A stretch of 64,000 bases of DNA, from positions 744,001 to 808,000 of the forward strand of contig JAJDDK010000006.1 in NCBI GenBank assembly GCA_029260345.1, given 5' to 3'. The stretch comes from Phycisphaerales bacterium. GTDB lineage: Bacteria > Planctomycetota > Phycisphaerae > Phycisphaerales > UBA1924. The translations under genes and the position numbers were made by a program. Of the stretch, positions 27,436 through 35,947 are shown piece by piece. Each line of letters opens with the position of its first letter. Within the stretch, counting starts at the first letter, position 1. The notes beneath the pieces were generated by a model that had not been told where the DNA came from, ran no database searches, and saw only the letters and a program-made list of their open reading frames with translations.

Positions 27436-28329
27436 TCATTCGCCGGACGTTGAACGCACTTCGATGCTTCCGTTGCTCGTCGAAACAACCGACTTCGGTC
27501 CGTGATCGGTGAATCGAAGAACCGCATGATTCTTCCGCGAGCTGAGGTGCTTGACGTTTGACGGCGTGTCCATCGAGATGCGACCGTTGCTCGTATCGAG
27601 CACCAGTTCACCTTCAAAGTGCTCATTGATCACCAAGCGAACGCCGCCGTTGGACGTATCCACGCGCACCGGTCCGCGCGAGCGGTCGGAAAGCTCAATG
27701 TTCACACCGCCGTTGGACGTATCGACGTCAACGGAGCCGGTGACATCAATGACGCGAATGCGGCCATTGCTCGTATCCGCAACGACGGAGCCATCAATTC
27801 GTTCAAACGTCAGTGCCCCATTGCTGGTGTCCGCATGCACATCACCGGCATGATCAACGATCGTGATGGCGCCATTCGAGGTATCAAGCACGGCTTCACC
27901 CTCAAGACCCTTGATCTTGAGTGACCCATTGCTCGAATCCAGCACGATGCCGTAGGCGCCCGGCGTCACGATCTCGAAGGAGCACCCTTCGCGATTCATG
28001 CGCTTGCCTTCCGGCCACTCAACTCGAACCACGAGCAATCCCGTATCGTCATGTTCTGCGATGATGCGCGTCGCCTGAAGCCGCTCTTCCGAGCGAGCCT
28101 TCACGATGGCCGTGATCTGAACATCCGGGACGTCGGCCTTCTCGACAGCGATCTTGCCGTTGTGCGTCTTGACCTTGATCCCCATACCGTCGAAGTGCTC
28201 CGCCTGAAGCACCCGAGTCTCTTCATAGAGTGGGCCCCAGCCGGTGCAGCTCGAGAGCGTCGTCAACGTCGCCAGTGCGGCCAGCCCCGCCAGACGCACT
28301 CCATTTCGTCCCATCGTCACCCGTTTCAT
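27436..28329 (-). CDS. Lipoprotein with DUF4097-type DTSNG beta repeats
   Basis: 297 residues. Start at 28329 with GGAGG just upstream. Signal peptide ends in the lipobox LSSC (around residue 28), so it is membrane-anchored. From residue ~130 to the end the motif D-T/S-S-N-G recurs about eight times every 20-28 residues (DSSNGSLKI, DTSNGAITI, DTSNGALTF, DTSNGRIRV, DTSNGGVNI, DTSNGGVRL, DTSNGRISM, STSNGSIEV), as in DUF4097 right-handed beta-helix-like proteins. Function unknown. It follows the ureohydrolase by 55 bases on the same strand. Confidence 0.85.
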   Translation of the reverse strand: MKRVTMGRNGVRLAGLAALATLTTLSSCTGWGPLYEETRVLQAEHFDGMGIKVKTHNGKIAVEKADVPDVQITAIVKARSEERLQATRIIAEHDDTGLLVVRVEWPEGKRMNREGCSFEIVTPGAYGIVLDSSNGSLKIKGLEGEAVLDTSNGAITIVDHAGDVHADTSNGALTFERIDGSVVADTSNGRIRVIDVTGSVDVDTSNGGVNIELSDRSRGPVRVDTSNGGVRLVINEHFEGELVLDTSNGRISMDTPSNVKHLSSRKNHAVLRFTDHGPKSVVSTSNGSIEVRSTSGE

Positions 28330-28384
28330 CGCATGCCTCCTCAAGTCGGTGTATCCCCTCATTCCGGGAATCGTTTCGGGTCTT

Positions 28385-29359
28385 TCAGCGGTCTCCACGG
28401 GCGGCGTCCAGGCACAGCAGTTCAAACATGACGTGCGCTGCGAGCAGAGCCGTAATGCCCGTCGGATCGCGATCCGGGAGCACCTCCACCACATCGGCGC
28501 CGACCAGGTTGACCCCACGAAGCATCCGCAGCGCGTCAAGGATTTCAGCGGATGTAAAGCCCCCGACGCTGGGCGTCCCCGTCCCGGGCGCAAACGCGGG
28601 ATCGACGACATCGATATCGAATGAGACGTACGCCTCCTCCGCCGCAATTTCGCTCAAGAAATCCTTGAGACGAACCGGGCCATCATTCCGCCAATCCGAG
28701 TACGTCACCACGCGCACGCCTTGATCAATCGCGTAATGCAAATCATCCGCGCGATTCAGCGGCCCCTTGACGCCAATCGAAATCATGCGCTGCGGATCGA
28801 CAATGCCTTCCTCAAAGGCGCGCCGAAACACCGAACCGTGCTGATGCTTCTCGCCCCAGATCTCATCGACCGTGTCAATGTGGCTGTCGAAGTGAATGAG
28901 CGCAAGCCCTCCGTTCGGCTTGCCGCGACGACGCCACGTGGCGCGCAGGTTCGCCAGCGCAATCGAATGATCGCCCCCCACCGCCATCAGCTTGGTCGAT
29001 TTCGGTTCGCCGAGCTGCTCCGCCCATTCACAAACGGTGTCTTGCGTTTCTTTGCAGGAGTACGGCCGCACCGGCGCATCACCCGCATCAGCAAGACTCA
29101 TCACGTCCGTCAGCGTGACCCCATGCTCAACATGGTGCGGCTTCACATACTGCGAAGCATCACGAACCGCGCGCGGTCCGAATCGGGCGCCGGGGCGATA
29201 CGTGACGCCGCCGTCATACGGCACCCCATAAATCACCCAATCAACTGGCTGGTTGGCGTTGTTCACCTCTGAAATGAGCGGATAGCGGCAAAACGTGGAG
29301 ACACCGGCAAAGCGAGGAAACTTTCGAGCGTCCGGAAGGACGGTTTTTCGATCAGTCAT
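28385..29359 (-). CDS. speB: Ureohydrolase (agmatinase/arginase family)
   Basis: 324 residues. Dinuclear-manganese hydrolase releasing urea from a guanidino compound. Metal ligands: GGDHS, DSHIDT (normally DAHxD; Ser replaces Ala) and SFDIDVVDPAFAPGTGTP. The N-terminal GVPYDGGVTYRPGARFGPRAVR is characteristic of agmatinase-type enzymes, though guanidinobutyrase and some arginases share it, so substrate is open. If it uses arginine it would provide ornithine for the succinyltransferase cluster 4 kb away. The symbol is tentative. Confidence 0.85.
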   Translation of the reverse strand: MTDRKTVLPDARKFPRFAGVSTFCRYPLISEVNNANQPVDWVIYGVPYDGGVTYRPGARFGPRAVRDASQYVKPHHVEHGVTLTDVMSLADAGDAPVRPYSCKETQDTVCEWAEQLGEPKSTKLMAVGGDHSIALANLRATWRRRGKPNGGLALIHFDSHIDTVDEIWGEKHQHGSVFRRAFEEGIVDPQRMISIGVKGPLNRADDLHYAIDQGVRVVTYSDWRNDGPVRLKDFLSEIAAEEAYVSFDIDVVDPAFAPGTGTPSVGGFTSAEILDALRMLRGVNLVGADVVEVLPDRDPTGITALLAAHVMFELLCLDAARGDR

Positions 29360-29493
29360 ACGGTGCAATCTACCCAGACGATTGATGGAATGGGAGTCCA
29401 CCCATTCTGAGATTGGGGCTTTTTTCGATGAATCTGCCAAGTACCATGTGATGGTGCTCCAGCACAACGTACGGCCTTGAACCGGGAGGCGAC

Positions 29494-31164
29494 ATGGCGA
29501 CACGACGTGAGTTTCTTGGCACGGGTATGAGCGCCGTCGCGCTCGGAATGCTTGGTAAGCGGGTGTACGCCGCGAATTCACCATGCGATGGGACCGGCGC
29601 CAATCCACTCAGACTGACAGACCCTGTACGCCGTGTCGCAACCCAAGTGCCCGGTTTCGAATTTGACGGCATTCCGTTTGAGCGCGACTGGAGCGGCGAT
29701 CGCTTGCCGCATCCAACGTACGGGCTTCTGAATCGCACGCCATCGTCAACCGAAGAGGTCGATGTCGTCGTGATTGGCGGCGGACTTTCAGGATTGACGT
29801 CGGCCTATCTGCTTCGCGATCTCAACCCGGTGGTGCTCGAATACAATCATCGTTTCGGCGGCCAGGCCCAAGGCGAACAGTGGAAGCAGGCGCAGTACCC
29901 GATCGGAAGCGCCTACGTCATCACACCAGACCAAGGTTCGTTCCTCGGCAACCTGTACAGCGAACTCGGGATGGATGTGGCGCACCGCTTCCAGGCCGGA
30001 GTCGATGATCCGATCGAAGTCGCGGGCCAGATTCTCTACGACTTCTGGACGGGATCCGCGAAGTCACCCAAAGAAGCCGCGTTGTATGCGCAGTTCGCGG
30101 ATGTCGTGGACTCCATTGCATTTGGAATGTATCCCGATATCCCGCGCCCAAATAATGGTCCGCTCCCGCCGTTCATCCTTGACATGGACACACGCACGTT
30201 TCAGCAAGACATTGAAATGCGCATGGGTGGCCCGCTTCCACCATTGCTCGCGGGCGCGGTGCAGGCGTATTGCTATTCCTCATTCGGCGCCGGCATGGAA
30301 GAGATCTCCGCGGTAGGCGGCTGGAACTTCCTCGCGGCTGAAGAATACGGCCGCTGGGTCATGCCCGGTGGCAACGCATTCATCGCACGCCAGCTCTGGA
30401 AAGCGCTCGCGAAGCGGTCTATCGATCAGGGCAAGTGCATGCTCCGAGCCGGCTGCAAGGTCTTCGATGTCCGCTTGACGGCTCGCGGGGCGCTCGTGTC
30501 ATACGAAGATGAAGTTGGCGGAATTTACACCATCTCGGCGAAGAAAGTCATCGTTTCATGCCCGAAGTATGTGGCGAAGTATTTCCTTGCGGATCTGCCA
30601 AACGACGAAGACAAACAGTTCGCTTTTCATTCGCTGCACTACCGCTCCTACGTGGTCGCCAATGTGCTGATGAATGTGCCGTTGCCGCGCGATCAATATG
30701 ACGTATTCCTGCTTCGCGATGGGAACTTCCCAACGGAGCCGCTCGAAGCGGAAGCGCAAAATCTGGCGAGCGATGTGCTCAACGGCATGTACGCCCAGCC
30801 CGAAGTGCAATCACAAGGTGTCATTTCCATCTTCTACCCGTTGCCATGGGATGGCGCACGATTCTCGCTGATTGTTGACACCGCATGGCAGGACTACGCC
30901 GCGAATCTGGCGCCGCAAATTCACTACATGCTGAATGTGCTTGGCCTCCAGCCACGCGACATTGATCGCGTGCGCATGACGCGCTGGGGCCATGCCATGC
31001 CCGTGCACCAGAACATCATCGCCAACGGGATCGTGGATGACCTCCGCCGACCCATGGAAGACACGATTTACTTCGTCGAGCAGGACAACTGGGCCTTGCC
31101 CGCCGTCGAAAACTGCCTCATCGACGCTGATATTTATACAAGCCTGTTGCGCGACAGCCTGTAG
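29494..31164 (+). CDS. Tat-exported FAD-dependent oxidoreductase (amine-oxidase-like)
   Basis: 556 residues. The N-terminus TRREFLGTGMSAVALGML is a twin-arginine signal with an ATG preceded by GGGAGG. The dinucleotide-binding motif VVVIGGGLSGLTSAYLLRDLN lies at residues ~90-110, followed by GGQAQGEQW. The C-terminal part contains MTRWGHAMPVHQN and EQDNWALPAVENCL, reminiscent of flavin amine oxidases and related desaturases. Exported and folded with its cofactor; substrate unknown. Confidence 0.82.
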   Translation: MATRREFLGTGMSAVALGMLGKRVYAANSPCDGTGANPLRLTDPVRRVATQVPGFEFDGIPFERDWSGDRLPHPTYGLLNRTPSSTEEVDVVVIGGGLSGLTSAYLLRDLNPVVLEYNHRFGGQAQGEQWKQAQYPIGSAYVITPDQGSFLGNLYSELGMDVAHRFQAGVDDPIEVAGQILYDFWTGSAKSPKEAALYAQFADVVDSIAFGMYPDIPRPNNGPLPPFILDMDTRTFQQDIEMRMGGPLPPLLAGAVQAYCYSSFGAGMEEISAVGGWNFLAAEEYGRWVMPGGNAFIARQLWKALAKRSIDQGKCMLRAGCKVFDVRLTARGALVSYEDEVGGIYTISAKKVIVSCPKYVAKYFLADLPNDEDKQFAFHSLHYRSYVVANVLMNVPLPRDQYDVFLLRDGNFPTEPLEAEAQNLASDVLNGMYAQPEVQSQGVISIFYPLPWDGARFSLIVDTAWQDYAANLAPQIHYMLNVLGLQPRDIDRVRMTRWGHAMPVHQNIIANGIVDDLRRPMEDTIYFVEQDNWALPAVENCLIDADIYTSLLRDSL

Positions 31165-31193
31165 ACCGCGCCACAACGCGATACGATCGGAGT

Positions 31194-31958
31194 ATGTCGG
31201 CAACGGCCTCGATTGATCGACTCTCCATCCGCGCGGCGCCGCAAACGCGTCCGACGATGTATCAATCGTGGGGATCATTGCTCTTCATGCACTGGCCGAT
31301 CGACGCATCGGCATTGCGCCCCCTCCTGCCGGATGGCGTTGAGATCGACGAGTTTGATGGCACGGCTTGGATCGGCGTCGTGCCGTTCACCATGTGGGGC
31401 ATACGAAAAGCACGAATGCCCGCCATCCCCGGCCTGAGCGCGTTCCACGAACTCAACGTGCGCACGTATGTGCATCGGGACGGTGTGCCGGGCGTGTGGT
31501 TCTTTTCGCTTGATGCGCCCAAACGCATTCCGGTGAAAGTGGCGCGGGCCGCGTTCTCGCTTCCTTACTATTTGTCTCAGCTCTCGTTGAAGCGTAATGG
31601 CGACACGATTGACTATTCGTCAAAGCGAATCCATCGCGGCGCCCCAGAGGCAACCTTCAACGCTCGCTGGACCATTGGCGATCCACTGCCCGAAGCGCAG
31701 CCGGATTCGCTCGAGTTTTTCCTGACAGAGCGCTATTGCCTGTACGCCCAAAGCCGCCGCGGCATCGTGCGTGCACAAATCTGGCACAAACCGTGGCCAT
31801 TGCAGAATGCAACACTGCATTCGTATTCATCCACCATGATTCAGGCGATTGGAGCGCCGGAGCCGCAAACTCAACCGGTTGTGCATTACGCGGACGAATT
31901 GCACGTGAACATTTGGTCGCCTCGATTGGTGGCGGGAGTCAACGGCGCCACGCGATGA
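31194..31958 (+). CDS. DUF2071 (YqjF-like) protein
   Basis: 254 residues. Hallmarks: QSWGSLLFMHWPIDASALRPLLP, TAWIGVVPFTMWGIR, ELNVRTYVHRDGVPGVWFFSLDA and LTERYCLYAQS. DUF2071 proteins are related to acetoacetate decarboxylase-like folds, but no reaction is established. Its last bases overlap the start of the TauE-like gene (ATGA at 31955-31958), implying a coupled pair with the transporter, and it follows the FAD oxidoreductase by 29 bases, so all three may form an operon. Confidence 0.88.
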   Translation: MSATASIDRLSIRAAPQTRPTMYQSWGSLLFMHWPIDASALRPLLPDGVEIDEFDGTAWIGVVPFTMWGIRKARMPAIPGLSAFHELNVRTYVHRDGVPGVWFFSLDAPKRIPVKVARAAFSLPYYLSQLSLKRNGDTIDYSSKRIHRGAPEATFNARWTIGDPLPEAQPDSLEFFLTERYCLYAQSRRGIVRAQIWHKPWPLQNATLHSYSSTMIQAIGAPEPQTQPVVHYADELHVNIWSPRLVAGVNGATR

Positions 31959-32743
31959 CCGAAGCCATTGTCATTGCGGTCGCGCTGATTGCCGCGTGTC
32001 TGACACTTTTCAGCGGCTTTGGCCTTGGCACGCTCTTAATGCCGGCGTTCGCACTCGTGTACCCGGTCGAAATTGCGATCGCTGCGACCGCTGTCGTGCA
32101 TCTCGCAAACAACGTTTTCAAATTGGTTCTGGTCGGCAAATGGGCCGATTGGCGCGTTGTCGCACGATTCGCGCCGCCCGCCATCATCGCGGCGTTCATC
32201 GGCGCCTGGCTCCTCGGCCTCATTTCTGATGTTGGACCGCTGGCGACGTATCAACTCGGGCCGCGCGAAGCGCAGGTGACCATCGTCAAGATTGTCATCG
32301 GCGTTCTCATTCTTGCTTTCACCGTGATCGAAGCGGCGCCGGCCGTAAAGCGACTCGCAATCCCACTGAAATGGATGCCCCTCGGCGGCGCTCTGTCTGG
32401 TTTCTTCGGTGGCGTCTCCGGCCACCAAGGCGCCTTGCGCACGGCGTTTCTCGTGCGTGCGAATCTTAGCAAGGAACAGCTCATCGGCACGATGGCCGTG
32501 TGCTCGCTGGCGGTCGATCTTGCTCGAACGGCGGTCTACAGCGCCACGTTTGTGCAGCAGGATTGGGCTTCACTACGAAATAGCGGCGCGTTGTGGTTGA
32601 TCCTGGGGGCGATGTTCGCTGCGTTTGTCGGGTCCGTCGTTGGTGCGCGGCTCGTGAAGAAGATCACGATTGAATCATTGCAGCGGTTTATCGCCGCCAT
32701 GCTCGGGTTGATCGGCGTCGCGCTGATCGCCGGCGTCGTCTGA
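31955..32743 (+). CDS. TauE/SafE-family membrane permease
   Basis: 262 residues with about eight hydrophobic helices. TauE/SafE proteins export sulfite or organosulfur anions. The two-half architecture is visible: LFSGFGLGTLLMPAFALVYP in the first half and GFFGGVSGHQGALRTAFLV in the second. The start at 31955 is fixed by overlap with the preceding stop. Substrate unknown; coupling to DUF2071 is the only context clue. The 3' end overlaps the convergent zinc-ribbon gene by 69 bases. Confidence 0.85.
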   Translation: MTEAIVIAVALIAACLTLFSGFGLGTLLMPAFALVYPVEIAIAATAVVHLANNVFKLVLVGKWADWRVVARFAPPAIIAAFIGAWLLGLISDVGPLATYQLGPREAQVTIVKIVIGVLILAFTVIEAAPAVKRLAIPLKWMPLGGALSGFFGGVSGHQGALRTAFLVRANLSKEQLIGTMAVCSLAVDLARTAVYSATFVQQDWASLRNSGALWLILGAMFAAFVGSVVGARLVKKITIESLQRFIAAMLGLIGVALIAGVV

Positions 32744-33139
32744 AGCCTCTGATCCTTTGATCCGCATCAATTTCATTTGCTCGGCGAAAAGATGTGTGAG
32801 ATTAACGCCGCATTCTGGGCAGCGCTCTTGTGATGATTCTGAAAGTTCATAGCCGCACTCAGGACAATATGGACGATTGCTTGGAATGCATAGGTTTACC
32901 AATGCTTCACCCGAGAAGAGTAGGTAGAGTCCAAGCACAAACTGAATCAAATATCCAATCCCGTGCACTCCGAACATCGTCCAAAATCCTTGACCCATCC
33001 CGGCTGCGCCTACAGCCCTTAATTGAAAATTTGTTTGGACTATGTATCCAACCAATTGAGCCAAATCAGGAATCGAAAATCCAATAAATAGCACTCCAAC
33101 AATCTTGAGCATCAACCGAAACCATGTCTTGTGTTTCAT
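32675..33139 (-). CDS. Two-helix membrane protein with C-terminal zinc ribbon
   Basis: 154 residues. Two membrane helices (around residues 10-32 and 55-80) precede a zinc ribbon CPECGYELSESSQERCPECG at residues ~92-111, which would bind one zinc through four cysteines. The stretch is visibly less GC-rich than its neighbours, and the end overlaps the permease by 69 bases in opposite direction, so the last ~23 residues may be fortuitous. Directly downstream of astD in the opposite sense of reading order (same strand, 8-base gap). Function unknown. Confidence 0.65.
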   Translation of the reverse strand: MKHKTWFRLMLKIVGVLFIGFSIPDLAQLVGYIVQTNFQLRAVGAAGMGQGFWTMFGVHGIGYLIQFVLGLYLLFSGEALVNLCIPSNRPYCPECGYELSESSQERCPECGVNLTHLFAEQMKLMRIKGSEASDDAGDQRDADQPEHGGDKPLQ

Positions 33140-33147
33140 GACATGAT

Positions 33148-34755
33148 TCAGTCTACCCACGAATCCTCAAACGTCATCCCCGGGCTCACCGCCGCCGCCG
33201 CGGAATTCTCAATCATGCTCGCCACCGGATACGCGCAGTAATCCACACTGAACGCGCCCGCCGGGCGATGATTGCCCGAGATCCCCAGCCCGCCGAACGG
33301 CAGCTTGCCGCTGGCGCCCGCCGTGCCCGTGTTCACATTCACGCAGCCCGCCTTCGCGTCAACAAGAAATCGCTCGGCAAGTTCAGCATTGCGTGTGAAG
33401 ATGGACGCCGCAAGCCCGTATCGCGTCGCGTTGGCCTGCTTGATTGCATCGTCGTAGCTCGACACAACGGAAACGCGCACCACCGGCCCGAAGACTTCAA
33501 TGTCGCAGCCTGCGTCTTTGCCTGCTCCCTCTCCCCCCGGGAGAGGGCCGGCGTGAGGGGTTCCCCAAGTCTCACTCGTAAATCGATCAACACGCACCAC
33601 GCCCGGTGAAATGAAGTATCCGCCCTCACCGTTGGGCACATCATCAATGGCGCGCGGCGCCAGCAACAGTTCCCCGCCAGCTTTGTCGAGATCGTCAGCG
33701 AATCGAAGCGCCGCCTGCCGCGCCTCTTCGCGAATAATCGGCCCAATGAACACCGGCGGGTCCGCATCCGGCGCCCCGATGCTCACATTGCTGCCAATCT
33801 TTACCAGCGCATCAAGAAATCGATCCGCAACCTTCTCGTGCACAATGATCCGCCGCGTGCACGTGCAGCGCTGTCCGGTCGTGTTAAATGCCGCGCGTCC
33901 GCACTCGAGCACCGCCTGCCGAATGTCAGCGTCATCCATCACGATCGCCGGATTGCTGCCGCCGAGCTCCAGCGCGACAATCCGACCCGGCAGATCCAGA
34001 TTCGCTTCGAGAATCTTTCGCCCGACCGGCCACGATCCGGTGAACAAAACACCATCAATGTCGGGATGCGTGGTGAGTGCAACCGAAGGCTCAACAGCGC
34101 CCTGAACCACATTCACCACGCCCTTCGGCGCGCCGATCGAATCCAGCGCCTCCTGAAACAATTCTCCAAGAAGCTGCCCCACCGCCGGCGTCTTGTCACT
34201 CGGCTTCAGCACAATCGTGTTGCCCAGCAGCAGCGCCGGCACAATGTGGCCGTTCGGCAAGTGCGCCGGGAAATTAAACGGCCCGATGACGGCCATCACG
34301 CCGTGCGGCCGAAACCGGCAGACCCCGCGCCGCGTATCCGTGAGCCGCAGGTCGAATTCCGATACACGCTTCAAGGCGCCCGTCGGCGAATCATCCAGCG
34401 TGATGTCCACCTTGCCGCCGAGGATGCCGGCTTCCTGCTTCGATTCCCATTCTGCTTTGCCAACCTCGTCGCGAATGAGCGCCGTAATGGCGTCCACGCG
34501 AGCAGCGCAAATCTTCTGGTACTCGCGCAGCGCTTCGATGCGTTTCTCAATCGGCGTCCGTGACCACGCAGGCAATGCCGCACGGGCCGCCGCGACAGCG
34601 CGATCAACATGTGCCACGTTCGGCGTGCCCGCCCACACGGTCTCCGCCGGGCGTGCAGGGTTGTGCGACCGCAGCGAATCACCACGGAGCGGCACAAACT
34701 CACCAGCAATCAGGTCACATGGATCGTGTGTAAGAGAAGGGTGACGAATCGTCAC
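33148..34755 (-). CDS. astD: N-succinylglutamate 5-semialdehyde dehydrogenase
   Basis: 535 residues from GTG 34755, two bases after the astA stop with GAGG upstream. NAD-dependent oxidation of succinylglutamate semialdehyde to succinylglutamate. Family motifs: GVMAVIGPFNFPAHLPNGHI, LLGNTIVLKPSDKTP, LFTGSWPVGRKI, ALELGGSNPAIV (catalytic Glu) and NTTGQRCTCTRR (catalytic Cys). Compared with ordinary AstD it carries about 20 extra residues (TWGTPHAGPLPGGEGAGKDA) just before DIEVFGP, encoded by a palindromic repeat. Fourth gene of the M20-aminotransferase-astA-astD operon. Confidence 0.93.
   Translation of the reverse strand: MTIRHPSLTHDPCDLIAGEFVPLRGDSLRSHNPARPAETVWAGTPNVAHVDRAVAAARAALPAWSRTPIEKRIEALREYQKICAARVDAITALIRDEVGKAEWESKQEAGILGGKVDITLDDSPTGALKRVSEFDLRLTDTRRGVCRFRPHGVMAVIGPFNFPAHLPNGHIVPALLLGNTIVLKPSDKTPAVGQLLGELFQEALDSIGAPKGVVNVVQGAVEPSVALTTHPDIDGVLFTGSWPVGRKILEANLDLPGRIVALELGGSNPAIVMDDADIRQAVLECGRAAFNTTGQRCTCTRRIIVHEKVADRFLDALVKIGSNVSIGAPDADPPVFIGPIIREEARQAALRFADDLDKAGGELLLAPRAIDDVPNGEGGYFISPGVVRVDRFTSETWGTPHAGPLPGGEGAGKDAGCDIEVFGPVVRVSVVSSYDDAIKQANATRYGLAASIFTRNAELAERFLVDAKAGCVNVNTGTAGASGKLPFGGLGISGNHRPAGAFSVDYCAYPVASMIENSAAAAVSPGMTFEDSWVD
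33527..33547. repeat. Palindromic repeat inserted inside astD
   Basis: CCCTCTCCC (33527-33535) and GGGAGAGGG (33539-33547) around CCC, with flanking GGCGTGAGGGGTTCCCC to 33564. The same palindrome, CCTTCTCCC/GGGAGAAGG, occurs after fumC (59426-59446). Here it is in frame and codes for Pro/Gly-rich residues. Confidence 0.8.
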
Positions 34756-34757
34756 GG

Positions 34758-35924
34758 TCAGGACCTCGCTTTTGATTTCTTTGCAGAACGTGCAGGCTTC
34801 TTCGCGGCTGATTTCGATTTCTTCGCGCCGCCCGAAGGCGCGCCAACCGGCGTGAATCCGGCTTCGTCTCCGGGTCTGGCGCCGAGCGCTTCCAGAACGG
34901 CGAGCGGCACACGCAGCGTTTCGCCATCGAGCGCGTAATCCGTCCAAAAGCAGCGGAATTCATTCGGCCCGGGCGATGACTCGTCATAGCTCACAAACCC
35001 GACGCCATCGGCAGCGCCGTCCAACGGCTTTCCGAATGGAAGACGACGCGTGTCTCGAACCAACGCAATCGCATCCGTCTTGGCTTCAAGGTGCGGCCCG
35101 GCATCAAACGGGTCCACAATGTTGCGATACGCAAAGCCGAGACGCTCAAGCATCTTCCGCGCCGGGATGGTGTCCGTGCCGACCTTCCCCACGAGCGCCC
35201 GCGCTTCCGGCGGCAACAGTGTCAGGTAAATCTCTTCTTTCGGAAGCAGCGACGTCATGAACTCGCGCGACTTCTGGCAGAATCGATCCGCTTCGTCGTA
35301 CGTGAGGTTGATGAACCGGCGCCCGAAATACTCCCAAAAAGTGTTGCGTCCATCGGGCGTCAGCGGCGCCATCATTTCTGCGAGGATGCGATCCTGAAAG
35401 CGCTCGCGATGCAATCCGACGTAGTGGAATCGCACCAGGCTGAGCTGCTTGCCGACTTTCTCTGGATGGCGCCGGAAACTCGGGCCGACAATGAGGCCGC
35501 CGATTTCTGTCGGACCGGATTCATCAAGAATGAGCTGCGCCGTCACGTGCGTCGCGCCGCCCTGCAAATCCTGACTGAAAAACTCGCGCTTGCTGAGGCG
35601 CATCGAGACATTCGGCTTGCCGGGGCCGCCCATCTGCGCCACAAGTCCAGACGTGCCGATGATGTTGCCGGTGTCGAGATCCTCCGACACAAACATGAAT
35701 TGCGGCGCCGAACCGGCCGCGCCGCCAAGCGACGCCAGTTCCGGATCATCCTCCGCACTGCGCGGCGGTTCCCCATTGCGCACCATTTCGAAAGATTGGC
35801 GGCTCCAGCGAAGTTTGTCGTTAATGACATCGCGGTCCGCCGGCAAATTGATGAAATGAACCATCTTCGCCAGCTTCAGCAGGACATCCAGATCGCTCGG
35901 CTTTCCCTGCCTGATGAGGAACAT
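34758..35924 (-). CDS. astA: Arginine/ornithine N-succinyltransferase
   Basis: 388 residues. Transfers succinyl from succinyl-CoA to the alpha-amino group of arginine (and, in some homologues, ornithine). Clear AstA features: NLPADRDVINDKL, IGGLIVGPSFRRHP, LVRFHYVGLHRERFQDRILAEM, FWEYFGRRFINLTYDEADRF and SREFMTSLLPKEEIY. A Lys/Ser/Ala-rich tail (last ~25 residues) extends the usual C-terminus and resembles histone-like basic tails. GGAG stands 9 bases before the ATG. Gap of 23 bases to the aminotransferase and 2 bases to astD. Confidence 0.94.
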   Translation of the reverse strand: MFLIRQGKPSDLDVLLKLAKMVHFINLPADRDVINDKLRWSRQSFEMVRNGEPPRSAEDDPELASLGGAAGSAPQFMFVSEDLDTGNIIGTSGLVAQMGGPGKPNVSMRLSKREFFSQDLQGGATHVTAQLILDESGPTEIGGLIVGPSFRRHPEKVGKQLSLVRFHYVGLHRERFQDRILAEMMAPLTPDGRNTFWEYFGRRFINLTYDEADRFCQKSREFMTSLLPKEEIYLTLLPPEARALVGKVGTDTIPARKMLERLGFAYRNIVDPFDAGPHLEAKTDAIALVRDTRRLPFGKPLDGAADGVGFVSYDESSPGPNEFRCFWTDYALDGETLRVPLAVLEALGARPGDEAGFTPVGAPSGGAKKSKSAAKKPARSAKKSKARS

Positions 35925-35947
35925 GCCACACGGCTCCGATCATTCAT

